From Mytilus galloprovincialis (Eukaryota > Mollusca > Bivalvia > Mytilida > Mytilidae), in NCBI RefSeq assembly GCF_965363235.1, contig NC_134849.1, positions 54,878,122 to 54,942,121 on the forward strand: 64,000 nucleotides of DNA. The letters are read 5' to 3'. The notes below the pieces were generated by a model, which was not told the DNA's origin, searched no databases, and saw only the letters and a program-made list of their open reading frames with translations. Shown here one piece after another: positions 23,231-33,239 of this stretch; within the stretch, counting starts at the first letter, position 1; the number at the start of each line of letters is the position of its first letter. The position numbers and the translations under genes are program-made.

Positions 23231-23851
23231 GAAGACGAAAGTTCGGTCTCGTCAGACGAAGACATGGCCGACGAGACAACAGACCTATCGTCAGACGATG
23301 CTGAGAGACGAGAAGATCTCATCGCCTGTCGGGATTGTGGAGTAGTGTTTGCTCACCTTCGTGGATTGGAAGCCCATAGTCAGCAAGGGTGTGGGAAGAA
23401 AAACAGCATTGTTCTCCCGATGACCGGGAAAGATGTAGAGGATGCTTTGAGCGGAATAACCGTGACCGTGTGCTGTGCAGAAGACTTACCTAGCTATGTG
23501 AGCGACAGACCTAGAACGTTTGTGGTCAATACGGACAACTGTGACCAAAAGGGGAGTCATTGGGTGGCTTTTCATTTCCCCGCATCGGGTCCACCCGAAT
23601 TTTTCGACTCCTTAGGACGATACCCGGAAACGTACCAACGTTATTTTAGAAATGTACTCATCGTGAATGGACCGGAATACTGTGTGGTTGGCAATCAAAT
23701 TCAACCCGATGATTCAAATACCTGTGGCTTGTATTGTATTTATTACGTCAAATTGAGATGTCGAGGACTCGAGATGAAGGACATTATCAGTACCTTTTCA
23801 TCCACTGACTTGATTAAGAATGACAGCAAACTCGTAGCCCTATTTGGTTAA
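23231..23851 (+). CDS. Polinton C2HC finger and adenain-type cysteine protease, C-terminal part of a fused frame
   Basis: The frame 22697-23851 (384 residues) runs without a stop from the ATPase core through an Asp/Ser/Glu-rich linker (about residues 170-210), a finger CRDCGVVF...HSQQGC (about 211-233), then a protease domain (about 240-384). The protease keeps the catalytic set typical of the adenovirus-protease clan: His in GSHWVAFH, Asp in FFDSLG, Gln in NQIQPDDSN, Cys in TCGLYC. In relatives it matures virion proteins, and ATPase and protease are usually separate genes as far as I recall. Fusion may be natural here or a by-product of decay. The domain is intact, but its ATPase part is broken, so expression is doubtful. 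Confidence 0.85.
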   Translation, partial: EDESSVSSDEDMADETTDLSSDDAERREDLIACRDCGVVFAHLRGLEAHSQQGCGKKNSIVLPMTGKDVEDALSGITVTVCCAEDLPSYVSDRPRTFVVNTDNCDQKGSHWVAFHFPASGPPEFFDSLGRYPETYQRYFRNVLIVNGPEYCVVGNQIQPDDSNTCGLYCIYYVKLRCRGLEMKDIISTFSSTDLIKNDSKLVALFG

Positions 23852-24046
23852 AAAAGAAAAAGAAAAAAAAATATATAAATAAAAAAAAAAGAAGAAAAAT
23901 AAAGAAATAAATAATAAAACAGGAAAAGAAAAGAAAAGAAAAAGAATCTTAAACCACCAACATGTATATGCAGCAGGTCTCAAGTCCTGAACCAGATCTG
24001 GTATCTGGAAGTGTGAGAGAGATTTATCCGAACACCACTTTCTAGA

Positions 24047-24536
24047 GTGTGACGTAACATCCACCTGGGAGGGTAGCTTGGTCCAATATTTAGGTATAGC
24101 GTCCGCGCCTAAGCCCAACTATAGCCTCTGCATCCAAATAAGGTGTGAGTCATATCCTTAGGTATGCATCCCCATGTCGAGTCCAACTCTGATGTCCGTG
24201 CTGAGGCCCAAATATAGCGTTAGTGTACGCGCGCAGGTCTAACTATAACGTCTCGCGTCCCGATTTCAGGTTCAAATATGGAGTTGGTGTCCCGATGTCC
24301 GCGTGAAGGCCCAAATATAGTGTTCGCGTCCGCGCTCAGGTCCAACTATAGCGCTCGCGACCGCGCAAAGGCCCAAATATGGCGTCGGCCTGTGAGTCAT
24401 ACCCTTAGATTTCAGAGTCAACTACGGCGTCCACGCTAAGGCCCAAATATAGCGTCAGCTCATGCGCGCAGCTCATGCGCGCAGCTCGCGTCCCGTGTCC
24501 GAGGTTTGGGGGTCATACTGCTCGCACTATACTACT
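24047..24536. repeat. Polinton right terminal inverted repeat
   Basis: Inverse of the left repeat, starting 'gtgtgacgtaac' and ending CTATACTACT. It differs by scattered substitutions and a 13-bp tandem duplication ('agctcatgcgcgc' twice, about 24466-24492) absent from the left copy. The Polinton stretch 23852-24046 before it is A-rich filler. Confidence 0.95.
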
Positions 24537-24542
24537 GAGGCG
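24537..24542. repeat. Target-site duplication of the Polinton, right copy (GAGGCG)
   Basis: Exact repeat of 19799-19804 directly after the terminal ACTACT. Confidence 0.95.
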
Positions 24543-25611
24543 TGGTTTTTGAAACAGCTTTATTTGCAGATTGCAATTGGTAAAGTTATATTTGGTTTAC
24601 ATATAACCTTTTTTAGTATAGATACAGTTATTATTATACCAACGAACTCAATTATATTATAGTGTTATTAACTCGCTGTTTCTGTATTGGCACTGGTATA
24701 GATTCAAGGTTTGCTGTATTGGCCTCGAGACCCGTAGGATCGAAGTTCAATACAGCTGACCGATAATCTATACCAATGCCAATACAGAAATAGCCAATTG
24801 CATAACACTTTTAATAAATGATTATAAGAAAATTAAAAACCAGAGGTGAACGGTCCCGTATTAGTACAAGGGCCAATATGGCTTTTTTCCGCTTTTTTCT
24901 GTATGTGCCCTGTTTTTTCCCGTTTCAAAACTTTAAGACGTTACAAAACATTACACTCCTGACATGTTTATTTTATGATTTTAAGTTAAAAAATATTATA
25001 CAAATGATTTTTATGTATAACGATACTTCCAAAGTTAAGTAATTGTGAAAGAAAATTAAAAAACCGGAAGTTAACGTCTTGTATTAGCCCTAGGTCCAAT
25101 ACGGCTTTTTCCCGCTTTTTTCTGTATTGGTCCTGTTTTTTTCCGTATTGGTCCTGTTCTAAGAGCAATATTAAGTCTTGATTTATATCGACAGTTGAAC
25201 GTTTTCAGTATTACACATGCTGATTTATCCGTATTAGGGCTTATTTGCTCATATCATTTAATAATTGGAAGTATCGACCAACGCGTATTACAAATATCAA
25301 TAAAACATTATAAGAATTCAACAAATCTGTATTTTTCGCAAATAAGGACTTTGTGAGAGAGTTTGGCGAAATTAACGCTCATCCTTTCCACCAAACTGTT
25401 TCAGAAATGTATTTTTTTCACATGTGAAAGACACGGTATGAATTTCAAACTTATTAATCAGTGCCGCCTTTGAAATATACATGTATTTTCTACATGCATT
25501 GTAGAAAATAGTGCATACATGTCACTCAGTTGTTGTCATTGTGCATTTTATATTTTCCTGACCATTTTAAGTAACCTTGTGTAGCAGTTATTGAAAATTG
25601 TTGTGTTTCAG
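24543..25611. other. Intron 2, right part: foldback and a 215-bp duplication
   Basis: 24661-24809 is a foldback ('ctgtttctgtattggcactg' against 'aatgccaatacagaaatagc'). 24826-25160 holds two diverged tandem copies of an approximately 215-bp unit sharing 'agaaaattaaaaaccagag' / 'agaaaattaaaaaaccggaa' and 'cgcttttttctgtat'. Nothing coding was seen. Confidence 0.75.
24661..24809. repeat. 149-bp foldback repeat
   Basis: The outer arms 'agtgttatt' and 'cataacact' and the inner arms of about 30 bp are inverted copies with few mismatches. The loop carries 'ggcctcgagacccgtaggat'. It is likely a miniature inverted-repeat element; 'gtattgg' phrases recur in the adjoining duplicated unit. Confidence 0.85.
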
Positions 25612-25719
25612 ACTTTATAGAAAACCTTCAACCTGAAGCATGTTATATTTTGAAAAAAGACGGAAGAGAGGACGATAAAAACTGTCAACGCAACAAAAAG
25701 GGATTTTTTTGTAGATCCG
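25612..25719 (+). CDS. Receptor exon 3: C-terminal half of the lectin-like domain
   Basis: Acceptor gtttcag, donor gtatgt, 108 nt, phase 1 both ends. It encodes NLQPEACYILKKDG, then REDDKNCQRNK, then KGFFCRS. The C-x-x-L ... D-D-x-N-C ... F-F-C layout matches the end of a C-type lectin-like fold, with a WD-like position occupied by DD. It completes exon 2. Confidence 0.68.
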
Positions 25720-28023
25720 GTATGTAAACATTGATGACAAAATTAACGAAGATAACAAACATACGAAAATTTGATAGTTCTGATTTCAAAACATACACGA
25801 AAAATAAATATAAAGAGAACAATAAATGAATGAGAGAAACAAAACAGATAGAACAACACATAGAAAAAAACTAGCGACCTATCAATTCTTATTCATTATA
25901 CAGAAATCTAACGATTAAGCACCATTAAGCTCAACAATATCAGACATATCCTACTTCATTGGTACAATTTGTCGTGTTGTTCATATCAATTTAAAATCAG
26001 TAATAATTTGCTTTCGTAGAAAATCAAAATATTCTGGCTATGTATTACCTGCTTGCAATCTGTAACACTGATATTAAATAGGATTAAATTGAATGATGAT
26101 GGTGTCTCTAAAACGATTTAGGCTTTTCCATTTCGTATCATCCATGTATGCATATGAATGTTTAGTTTAGTCGTTCATTAGTGTTATATAGTCTTTACCG
26201 TTTACGGTAACGAATTTAGGAAAATTTATTAATAAAAACTAAAAATAGCATATGATTATATACCTAATTAAGAGTATATTCTGGCAATCATAACACTGTA
26301 AGCTCAATGAAAACAGACAACATCATGGTAAAACAGATAATAATCGGACAAACTACAGATTTTAAGTTGAAGTTGAAAGTGAGACTAGTTTAAAAGCACT
26401 GGACCTTTGGTGATAGAAACCCCATATCACATTCTTGATATTCATGAAATAGTACAACATGGTCACAGCGAACGAATTGTTAGATAAACACTGAAAGATA
26501 GTATCAAAGGCCGACCCCGGTAAGGTTCCTTTTGCTAGATTTCGGCAATATAGTTAGTGATTATTAGATTCGGGGAAAAAAATTTAAAGATAGCGTTGAA
26601 AATCTCTTGTATTTTTCAATTAGATGCAATTTAAACTGGTCTTTATAACTGACTTTTATTATAAAATGGTATTCATAACAGTACAAGGACTAGTCTGCTG
26701 TTGAGAGTAAAAAATAATGGTGTACAATAGAATACATATACTATGTCTACAAACTTGCACATATGTAATAACGGAGACAATTAACAGCTTAAATCTCTTG
26801 TATTTTTCAATTAGATGCAATTTAAACTGGTCTTTATAACTGACTTTTATTATAAAATGGTATTCATAACAGTACAAGGACTAGTCTGCTGTTGAGAGTA
26901 AAAAATAATGGTGTACAATAGAATACATATACTATGTCTACAAACTTGCACATATGTAATAACGGAGACAATTAACAGCTTAAATCAATGCCTCATACCC
27001 CCAGTAGGAAAATCTAACATATTTCAATTTCTAAATTCAGAAGAAGGCATCAAGGTAGCACAATACAAAGATTTGATACCTCCAATTCCCCAATTTTAAA
27101 ATGCTGTAACTTTCTTTATAATGCTTGAAAAATTATGAAAGTAGTATTTATGGATAGCTAACAGATTACTCTTTCAAATTAATGCAATGTTAGTATTATA
27201 CAACAATAATGTAATCAATTATAATGTTAACTCTGTCTACATAATTTTACAAGAAATTTCTACTCTCAACTGATATAAGCTTCCTCATGGATACCCCGAG
27301 AGGGTTGATTTTATTATATGTTGTTCCGAGAGCCAATATCTACAACCAGTGTCTCAGATTTCGGGTAGAATGTATAGATAAATTGTGACACCTCATCAAA
27401 CATTATCTGCTTTTATGTGGTAAGGATGTTTAAACTAATTACAAATTTATGAGAGAATGGAATGCGATAGTGATAGTTTGAGACACACTTTTGTAGCTAC
27501 TGCTGTGTCGATTAAGATTTCGTTAAAAAATCCTGTATAGTTATAGAGATGAAAGAGCTAATTTCATTCAAGTGATCTGACCAAGATTTTACCATTAATT
27601 GCATAATAATTGATTGCATAATGATTGCATGACACAAAATAGTGTATTCAGTTAACAGATTTATCTTTTATCTATCTCTCTATATATATATCTCATTTAT
27701 TAGTTTATGTGCAGTCTTAAGAAAGTAACAGCATTTTAAAGGTTGGAGATTGGATGTAAATAAATCTTTGTATTCTGCTACCTTGAAGGAGTTGCAGTAA
27801 ATATATAAATATGTTTTTACTATTACAAAAGTTAATGATAAATTATTTGATAGTAGCTAACGAAGGATTCAAAAGTACGGAAAGAAGATGAGCTGAAATG
27901 GTATTTTATGGATTTTTGTCGAGCCTAAATTATAATTTTAATACAAGTTTATTGATATTATTGATTTTATTGCATTTATACTGAAATATAATAACTAAAT
28001 GTGTATCTTAAAATACATTACAG
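25720..28023. other. Intron 3, with a 191-bp tandem duplication
   Basis: 26601-26985 consists of two near-identical tandem copies with a period of 191 ('aatctcttgtatttttcaat' at 26601 and 26792). The rest is AT-rich with no recognised gene. The small plus and minus frames in the duplicated unit repeat each other and are not genes. Confidence 0.8.
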
Positions 28024-28110
28024 AGACAGTTGAGGATAAAGGGGATATAATTTCGATTCCGAACCTTCCGATGTCGCCAAAGAAAAGTGTTCAGTCTGAC
28101 AATTCTAGGG
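28024..28110 (+). CDS. Receptor exon 4: stalk
   Basis: Acceptor attacag, donor gtaaga, 87 nt, phase 1 both ends. It encodes TVEDKGDIISIPNLP, then MSPKKSVQSDNSR: polar, Ser/Pro/Asp-rich and Cys-free, as expected for a juxtamembrane stalk between the lectin-like unit and the membrane exon. Confidence 0.6.
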
Positions 28111-29558
28111 GTAAGAATACAGAAGTGCAACAAAACAAACAACAATGCAACACGCATAGACACTAATTATTACCTAACAACTGCCATATTCCAGACTTGG
28201 TACAGGACATTTAAAGAAAATGTGATGGGTTGAACCTGGTTTTGTGGCTAGTCAAACCTCCGTGCTTTTTTGAAATGTTAGATATACTGCTAAATGACAA
28301 CACAACATGACAAGAACACAGTACAAACAAATGTAAACCACCAAAGACAGATACATACATAAATAAATAATACAAAAGTGCATTTCGACATGTTGACCAC
28401 GGAATAACAATGAATAACTAACTTAATTCGGAACAGTAGACAAAAACAGCTTAATAAAATAACAAAAGTTAACACGTAATAAGGATTAACGCCTCAAAAG
28501 TAACATGAGTAACGTCACAGGTAAATGTTTAGAAAATGAGATAAATCAAAATTAGGTTTCTAAATATAGTATATATGCAAGTACATATAATTAACAGCAC
28601 CTGGTAATGTTTCATAGCCTACCCGTTTTCAGTAAAAAAAAAAAGGACCTTCTTCAGAGGCAGAATGGTGGAGTAATTTGTGCAGCCTATTTATATAGAT
28701 ATGGTAACCGGCGGTTCAGAGTTAAACGGCGGTTCATTAAACTGGCGTTTCATAGTTAACTGGCAGTTCAGTTCATCGGCGGTTCAGAGTTAACATCACC
28801 AGGAGCTGTTAAATTTGTATATTGGTATATATACTATATGTTTATGCTTCGAAATGTCCACCCGCTGATACACATATTTGATATGGCTTCTACTTACGAA
28901 AGCTCCATTTGGAGTTAATGTGTTTAGAAACCTCTTATGTCAGTTCACCTTTCCTATATTGCCTACAAAATTAGGAATCTAACTATGTTATTTGATGTAT
29001 TTTATAACAATAACAAATAAATTAATATAGAATTGTGTAAGTAATAGTTCAACTTACTATGTTTACATTTGACGTATTTCTTATCTTATGTGCAATGTCT
29101 TGTTTGTCACATATTACGACAGCTTCTTGATAATGCCAAAAATATTACAATACAATAAGCAAACAAATCAGTGGTGAAAGCAGATTATTACATATGGATC
29201 TGACATTGAAATAAACTATTATCTGATTGTACATGTTATACACGTGACCAATATCCATGCTTGTTTGTTTATTGTTAACTATTAGGTAATCAGTAAAGTA
29301 CGGTTTCAATACACGACAATTCATTTACAGCCATGTGTTCACCTCATAATAGACAGACATAGAAAAAAATGACGAATAAACTATATGATGTCATTAAAAT
29401 TATGAAATTATGCACAGAAGACTAAGTTTATAAAAAATACATGCATTGGTTCAATAATTGGATAAACATTATTTTTCACCAGTCACTCGTTTCATATGAC
29501 TTTAAGACACGGAGCATACATCATATTTGAAAACAATAAAATTGATTTTTTTCTTCAG
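28111..29558. other. Intron 4
   Basis: 28215-28262 is a fragment ('gatgggttgaacctggtttt') related to the perfect inverted arms at 46219-46616. 28705-28800 holds about four imperfect copies of a 22-bp 'ggcggttcagagttaac' unit. From 28923 on it is part of the tandem duplication that also copies the membrane exon. Confidence 0.65.
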
Positions 29559-29634
29559 ATATGATAATTGGGGTTGTTGTATCAATAATCGTGGTAATAT
29601 TGATAATAGTTGGGATATTTTTCATGATAAGAAG
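29559..29634 (+). CDS. Receptor exon 5a: transmembrane segment
   Basis: Acceptor ttcttcag, donor gtaaga. It encodes D/MIIGVVVSIIVVILIIVGIF, then FMIRR: about 22 hydrophobic residues then basic residues, a classic single-pass helix with the cytoplasmic side after it. It enters in phase 1 and leaves in phase 2; 76 nt is not divisible by three. Confidence 0.8.
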
Positions 29635-30266
29635 GTAAGACTTTTTGTGAATAAGACCTGATTAGATTGCCACACAATTATTACCAACTTCCGTATTAAT
29701 TAAACTCAAGTATGCAATACTTCAGAATAATAAAGGTTGTAAACTTACTGAAATTATTATGCATACACATAACAATCGTTTTTCGAAAAAAAAAAAACAC
29801 ATATCGTACGTGCAAAAATATAAACATATTAAACATTTCACGGATTTAATAATGAAAGAACATATTATCTGAAAAAGTAAAAATCGTGGTTTAGAAACCT
29901 CTTATGTCAGTTCACCTTTCCTATATTGCCTACAAAATTAGGAATCTAACTATGTTATTTGATGTATTTTATAACAATAACAAATAAATTAATATAGAAT
30001 TGTGTAAGTAATAGTTCAACTTACTATGTTTACATTTGACGTATTTCTTATCTTATGTGCAATGTCTTGTTTGTCACATATTACGACAGCTTCTTGATAA
30101 TGCCAAAAATATTACAATACAATAAGCAAACAAATCAGTGGTGAAAGCAGATTATTACATATGGATCTGACATTGAAATAAACTATTATCTGATTGTACA
30201 TGTTATACACGGAGACACGGAGCATACATCATATTTGAAAACAATAAAATTGATTTTTTTCTTCAG

Positions 30267-30342
30267 ATATGATAATTGGGGTTGTTGTATCAATAATCGT
30301 GGTAATATTGATAATAGTTGGGATATTTTTCATGATAAGAAG
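30267..30342 (+). CDS. Receptor exon 5b: identical second copy of the transmembrane exon
   Basis: The coding bases and splice sites are the same as 29559-29634. Including both exons would break the frame (phase 1 in, phase 2 out), so the two can only be used alternatively. As they code the same peptide, the duplication currently makes no protein difference. Confidence 0.7.
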
Positions 30343-30980
30343 GTAAGACTTTTTGTGAATAAGACCTGATTAGATTGCCACACAATTATTACCAACTTCC
30401 GTATTAATTAAACTCAAGTATGCAATACTTCAGAATAATAAAGGTTGTAAACTTACTGAAATTATTATGCATACACATAACAATCGTTTTTCGAAAAAAA
30501 AACACATATCGTACGTGCAAAAATATAAACATATTAAACATTTCACGGATTTAATAATGAAAGAACATATTATCTGAAAAAGTAAAAATCGTGGTAAGTT
30601 TCAACGCATGTAATTTGTCAGTTCTTTTGTTTTTATTGTTTTTTTGGTGCGTTATTCATTTGTTAATGTGTTTTTTTTTCAAACTTTACATTACGAAGGT
30701 ACCCGGTGAAGTTTATTTTAAGAAAAACGTGTCATGGTCACGTGTCCATATAAAACGCTTTATTAAGTAACACTACTAATACTATCTCGATAATGTTAAT
30801 AATTTATTTGAAATCATGTTTTTTTTTTCTAAATCCTTAAGTTATTTGTTGTGTACTATTGATGGACATATTTCTATTGAATAATCATAATACGGTGTTA
30901 GGTCAATAATGCCTTGCATACTAATTAAGAATGTATTTAAGATTGGTTTACCTGTTTCAGTCTTGTTATTGTTATTATAG
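30343..30980. other. Intron 5
   Basis: AT-rich, no gene. It ends with two nearby AG acceptors: 'cctgtttcag' (30960) and 'gttattatag' (30980). Only the second keeps the frame from the membrane exon. Confidence 0.7.
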
Positions 30981-31524
30981 AATACGTTCAAGGAACCTGT
31001 CACCGTTGAGTACAATTGTTAAAGATGAGCCCAGCACAAGAAGAATGGATAGTAGTACAGTTACTGCCGCCTATGAACAGTTAAATAAGACAGATAAAGA
31101 TAAAAGTACACATTGTCAATCTTATGATCAATTGCAGTCTGTAAATGTAGCAGGCGCTGCCATCAAAACCAACACAAGAATTTCAATAGAAGAAGAAAGC
31201 AAATACGAATCAATCGAAGAACCAATTGAAAAAGATAGTAATGCATTAACTGCGGAATACGAACAGTTAGAACAAACTGCAATAGTGAAAACCACAAACG
31301 TGTATGATCCATTGCATTATACACGCGTAAAAGATGATCCGACTAACGCACGATCCAACAACAGTGTTTCAAGAGAAAAACATAGAAAATATGAAACAAG
31401 CCAAACCGAAAACAAAACGAATACAAACGAAGTTCCTTTAGAATATGAACAACTAGATATTACAAAAACAGACGCAAGAACAAAAACGTATGATCAATTG
31501 CATGTTACACACTGCAAAAAATGA
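30981..31524 (+). CDS. Receptor exon 6: cytoplasmic tail with seven YxxL/I motifs
   Basis: It starts by completing an Arg codon split across the intron (AG|A) and runs to TGA at 31522-31524, about 180 residues. Tyr motifs in order are AAYEQL, QSYDQL, SKYESI, AEYEQL, NVYDPL, LEYEQL and KTYDQL, with YTRV and YETS as weaker ones. YEQL and the following YDPL or YDQL are separated by 11 residues in two pairs and 13 in the first. That is an ITAM-like arrangement with a long spacer; LEYEQL also meets the ITIM pattern. The tail is hydrophilic, rich in Lys/Asp/Thr and Cys-poor, and looks built from a repeat of about 60 residues. Tyr phosphorylation and SH2 recruitment are inferred from motif grammar. 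Confidence 0.75.
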
Positions 31525-32120
31525 TCAATTAACGACCGCCCAAAATTCATAGATTCAGGGGTAGAACATGCAAATATTGAATCAATCAAAGATACAAAAA
31601 AAAAGAATTTTATTCGAGAATAGCTTTTTTTTTAATACGAACAATTAGATATTACAGAAAAAGATAAAAGCACCAAAACGTATGATCAGTTGCATTTTAA
31701 GCATTTAGGAGTCACTGAGTCGACTGACGAACACTGTAACAATACAATACCAAAAGAAATACATTAACAATGTTAACCAATCGGGGATAAAAAAAAATAG
31801 ATGGATATCAACAACTGTCGACTAACACAACTCCATGATCCAACAAAGGAAATTTGCAAACAATAATATGGTAACGCAAACAAATAATATTCAATATATA
31901 GATAATATATCAAATCAGTATATTTCAATGATTTTTATACACTGAATATCGTCAAAATTGCGGATTCAGGGACATAAGCATTATACTATCTATTGGCCAA
32001 TAATTTAGCGGCATATCTTTATCTAAATAGTAATGAGTATAACCCAGACATGTTTGAGATAGTAAGGACGCATTAGATAATATATAAATGTTGTGAATAA
32101 AGAACGTAAATGTGTGATCC
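31525..32120 (+). other. 3' untranslated region containing a decayed extra tail repeat
   Basis: About 31637-31760, past the stop and out of the used frame context, can be read as YEQLDI...TKTYDQLHF, a further copy of the tail unit. It is followed by a stop. Before it are an A-run and an in-frame TAG (31620-31622). AATAAA at 32096-32101 is the likely polyadenylation signal. Confidence 0.65.
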
Positions 32121-32669
32121 ATGTATGTGTTTGACTGTTAAGTATTATACCTGTACTTTTAGCTTCATTTCAAATTCAGCATTCAACAAATTGTAGTACG
32201 CACGAAATACTTTAAACGTTTGAATATACTATTACCATGTTAAATAATCTTGAATAATATTGTTCTGCTTATTGACTGTAACGCTGATTTCTTAATTATT
32301 ACCGCTGACAAGTCTGTTATATACATAAAAAAAATGGCGGACGGCTTCATTAATTTGTTTTTCTTACTCTGTGCAACTTACATAATATTCGATTTAAAAC
32401 ACTGTTAATGTTGTACGGATAAAAAGTTGTTAGTTACTACTTCCATAATGCACATATTTCTCATTTTGTAACGTTGTGGCTTACTGTATCCACACTATTA
32501 TTCTGCATTTACGTAAATGATAGTTGATTTAAACAATAGAAATGTATTATCAAATCGAAAAAACTGTCGTTTCCGTAGCAATAGTAGTAAGACGCTGTGT
32601 TGTATTGAGTTGCATATCAGTTATTTAACAGTTAAGTATTTTATTAACGTAAATAGTGTTTAATGTATA
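32121..32669. other. AT-rich spacer between the receptor and the retroelement relic
   Basis: No gene, repeat or motif stands out. Confidence 0.6.
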
Positions 32670-33121
32670 CATAGTGTCAATGGAACTTACCAATAACCTT
32701 CCAACAAATCCAATATGCTCACAAATTTTTCTTGACCAATGTTGCCAATACAATCGTCTATCCTTGGAATCGGATAGGAATCAGATTTTGAAACTGAATT
32801 TGCTTTTCTGAAATCAGTCACGAAACGAAAGATTTTACATGGTTTTGGCACAAGGAGACAAGGAGAGCTCCATTCACTGCACTCGGCTCAATAATATCAT
32901 TTTCAAGCATATGTTTAATTTCTTTTCTCATAACTTCAAGTTTGAGTGGATTGAGCATCATGACAAACAGCAGTGGTTTTATTTGGCACATCTGGAAAAA
33001 GATTTTTAAAAGAAAATACCAAAGCTTTTATTTCTTCTGTACAATCAAAAGACAGATGTGCAAGTTTTGAATCTAAATTTGACAAAATTTCTGAATTTTT
33101 CAATCTAACTGTCTCTTCCAT
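32670..33121 (-). pseudogene. Reverse transcriptase, N-terminal fragment
   Basis: An opening block (KALVFSFKNLFPDVPNKTTA) is followed, after a small deletion and frameshift near 32950, by LNPLKLEVMRKEIKHMLEND, then IPRIDDCIG and LLEGYW. There a stop replaces the next residue before VPLT. Conserved gypsy RT blocks 1-2 are thus visible; the catalytic YxDD block and RNase H are not present. Similarity ends near 32670. Confidence 0.8.
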
Positions 33122-33239
33122 AGTTTTAGAACTAAAAGGTGGTTCAATTACTTCTGACTAGTCATGATTGTTCTCATCTTTAGCCATGCCTCAAGTGGAA
33201 ACTGGTTTATTCTCACATTCATTAGCACGCTAAAAATAC

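Larger units (their letters stand above)
19805..24536 (+). mobile_element. Polinton/Maverick derivative, 4.73 kb, complete ends, most genes lost
   Basis: Three hallmarks coincide: termini AGTAGTATAG...CTATACTACT, terminal inverted repeats of about 480 bp, and a perfect 6-bp target duplication. The interior keeps plus-strand remains of a conserved small gene, an FtsK/HerA-type packaging ATPase and an adenain-type cysteine protease. Protein-primed DNA polymerase B, retroviral-type integrase and capsid genes, present in full 15-20 kb Polintons, are absent, so it must have moved using another copy's proteins, or it was deleted internally after insertion. It lies in intron 2 of the receptor, in the same orientation. 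Confidence 0.93.
28923..30597. repeat. Tandem segmental duplication containing the membrane exon
   Basis: Copy 1 is 28923-29889; copy 2 is 29890-30597. Both begin 'tttagaaacctcttatgtca' and end 'aaaaatcgtggt'. The copies are almost identical except that copy 2 lacks about 260 bp (counterpart of roughly 29244-29504) and has a shorter A run. Near identity means a very recent event, allelic collapse, or an assembly error joining two haplotypes. Confidence 0.95.
10985..32120 (+). other. Gene: C-type-lectin-like single-pass receptor with multi-YxxL tail (3' part)
   Basis: Six exon types join in one consistent frame: 10985-11107, 18697-18876, 25612-25719, 28024-28110, 29559-29634 (or its twin 30267-30342) and 30981-31524. 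All have AG before and GT after; the ectodomain exons are symmetrical phase 1 with lengths divisible by three. The order is Cys-rich lectin-like halves, stalk, membrane helix, then tail with repeated Tyr motifs. Such an architecture suits a cell-surface recognition receptor that recruits SH2 proteins after Tyr phosphorylation; that role is inferred. The signal peptide and 5' exons were not found. Two large mobile elements occupy introns 1 and 2. A polyadenylation signal AATAAA lies at 32096-32101. Alternative view: a truncated paralogue in a receptor cluster; the open, spliceable frame argues it is functional or very recently lost. Confidence 0.65.

Noticed and set aside
26600..27099. Frames at 26659-26877 and 26908-27099 as genes
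   Set aside because: They arise from the 191-bp tandem duplication and carry no motif.
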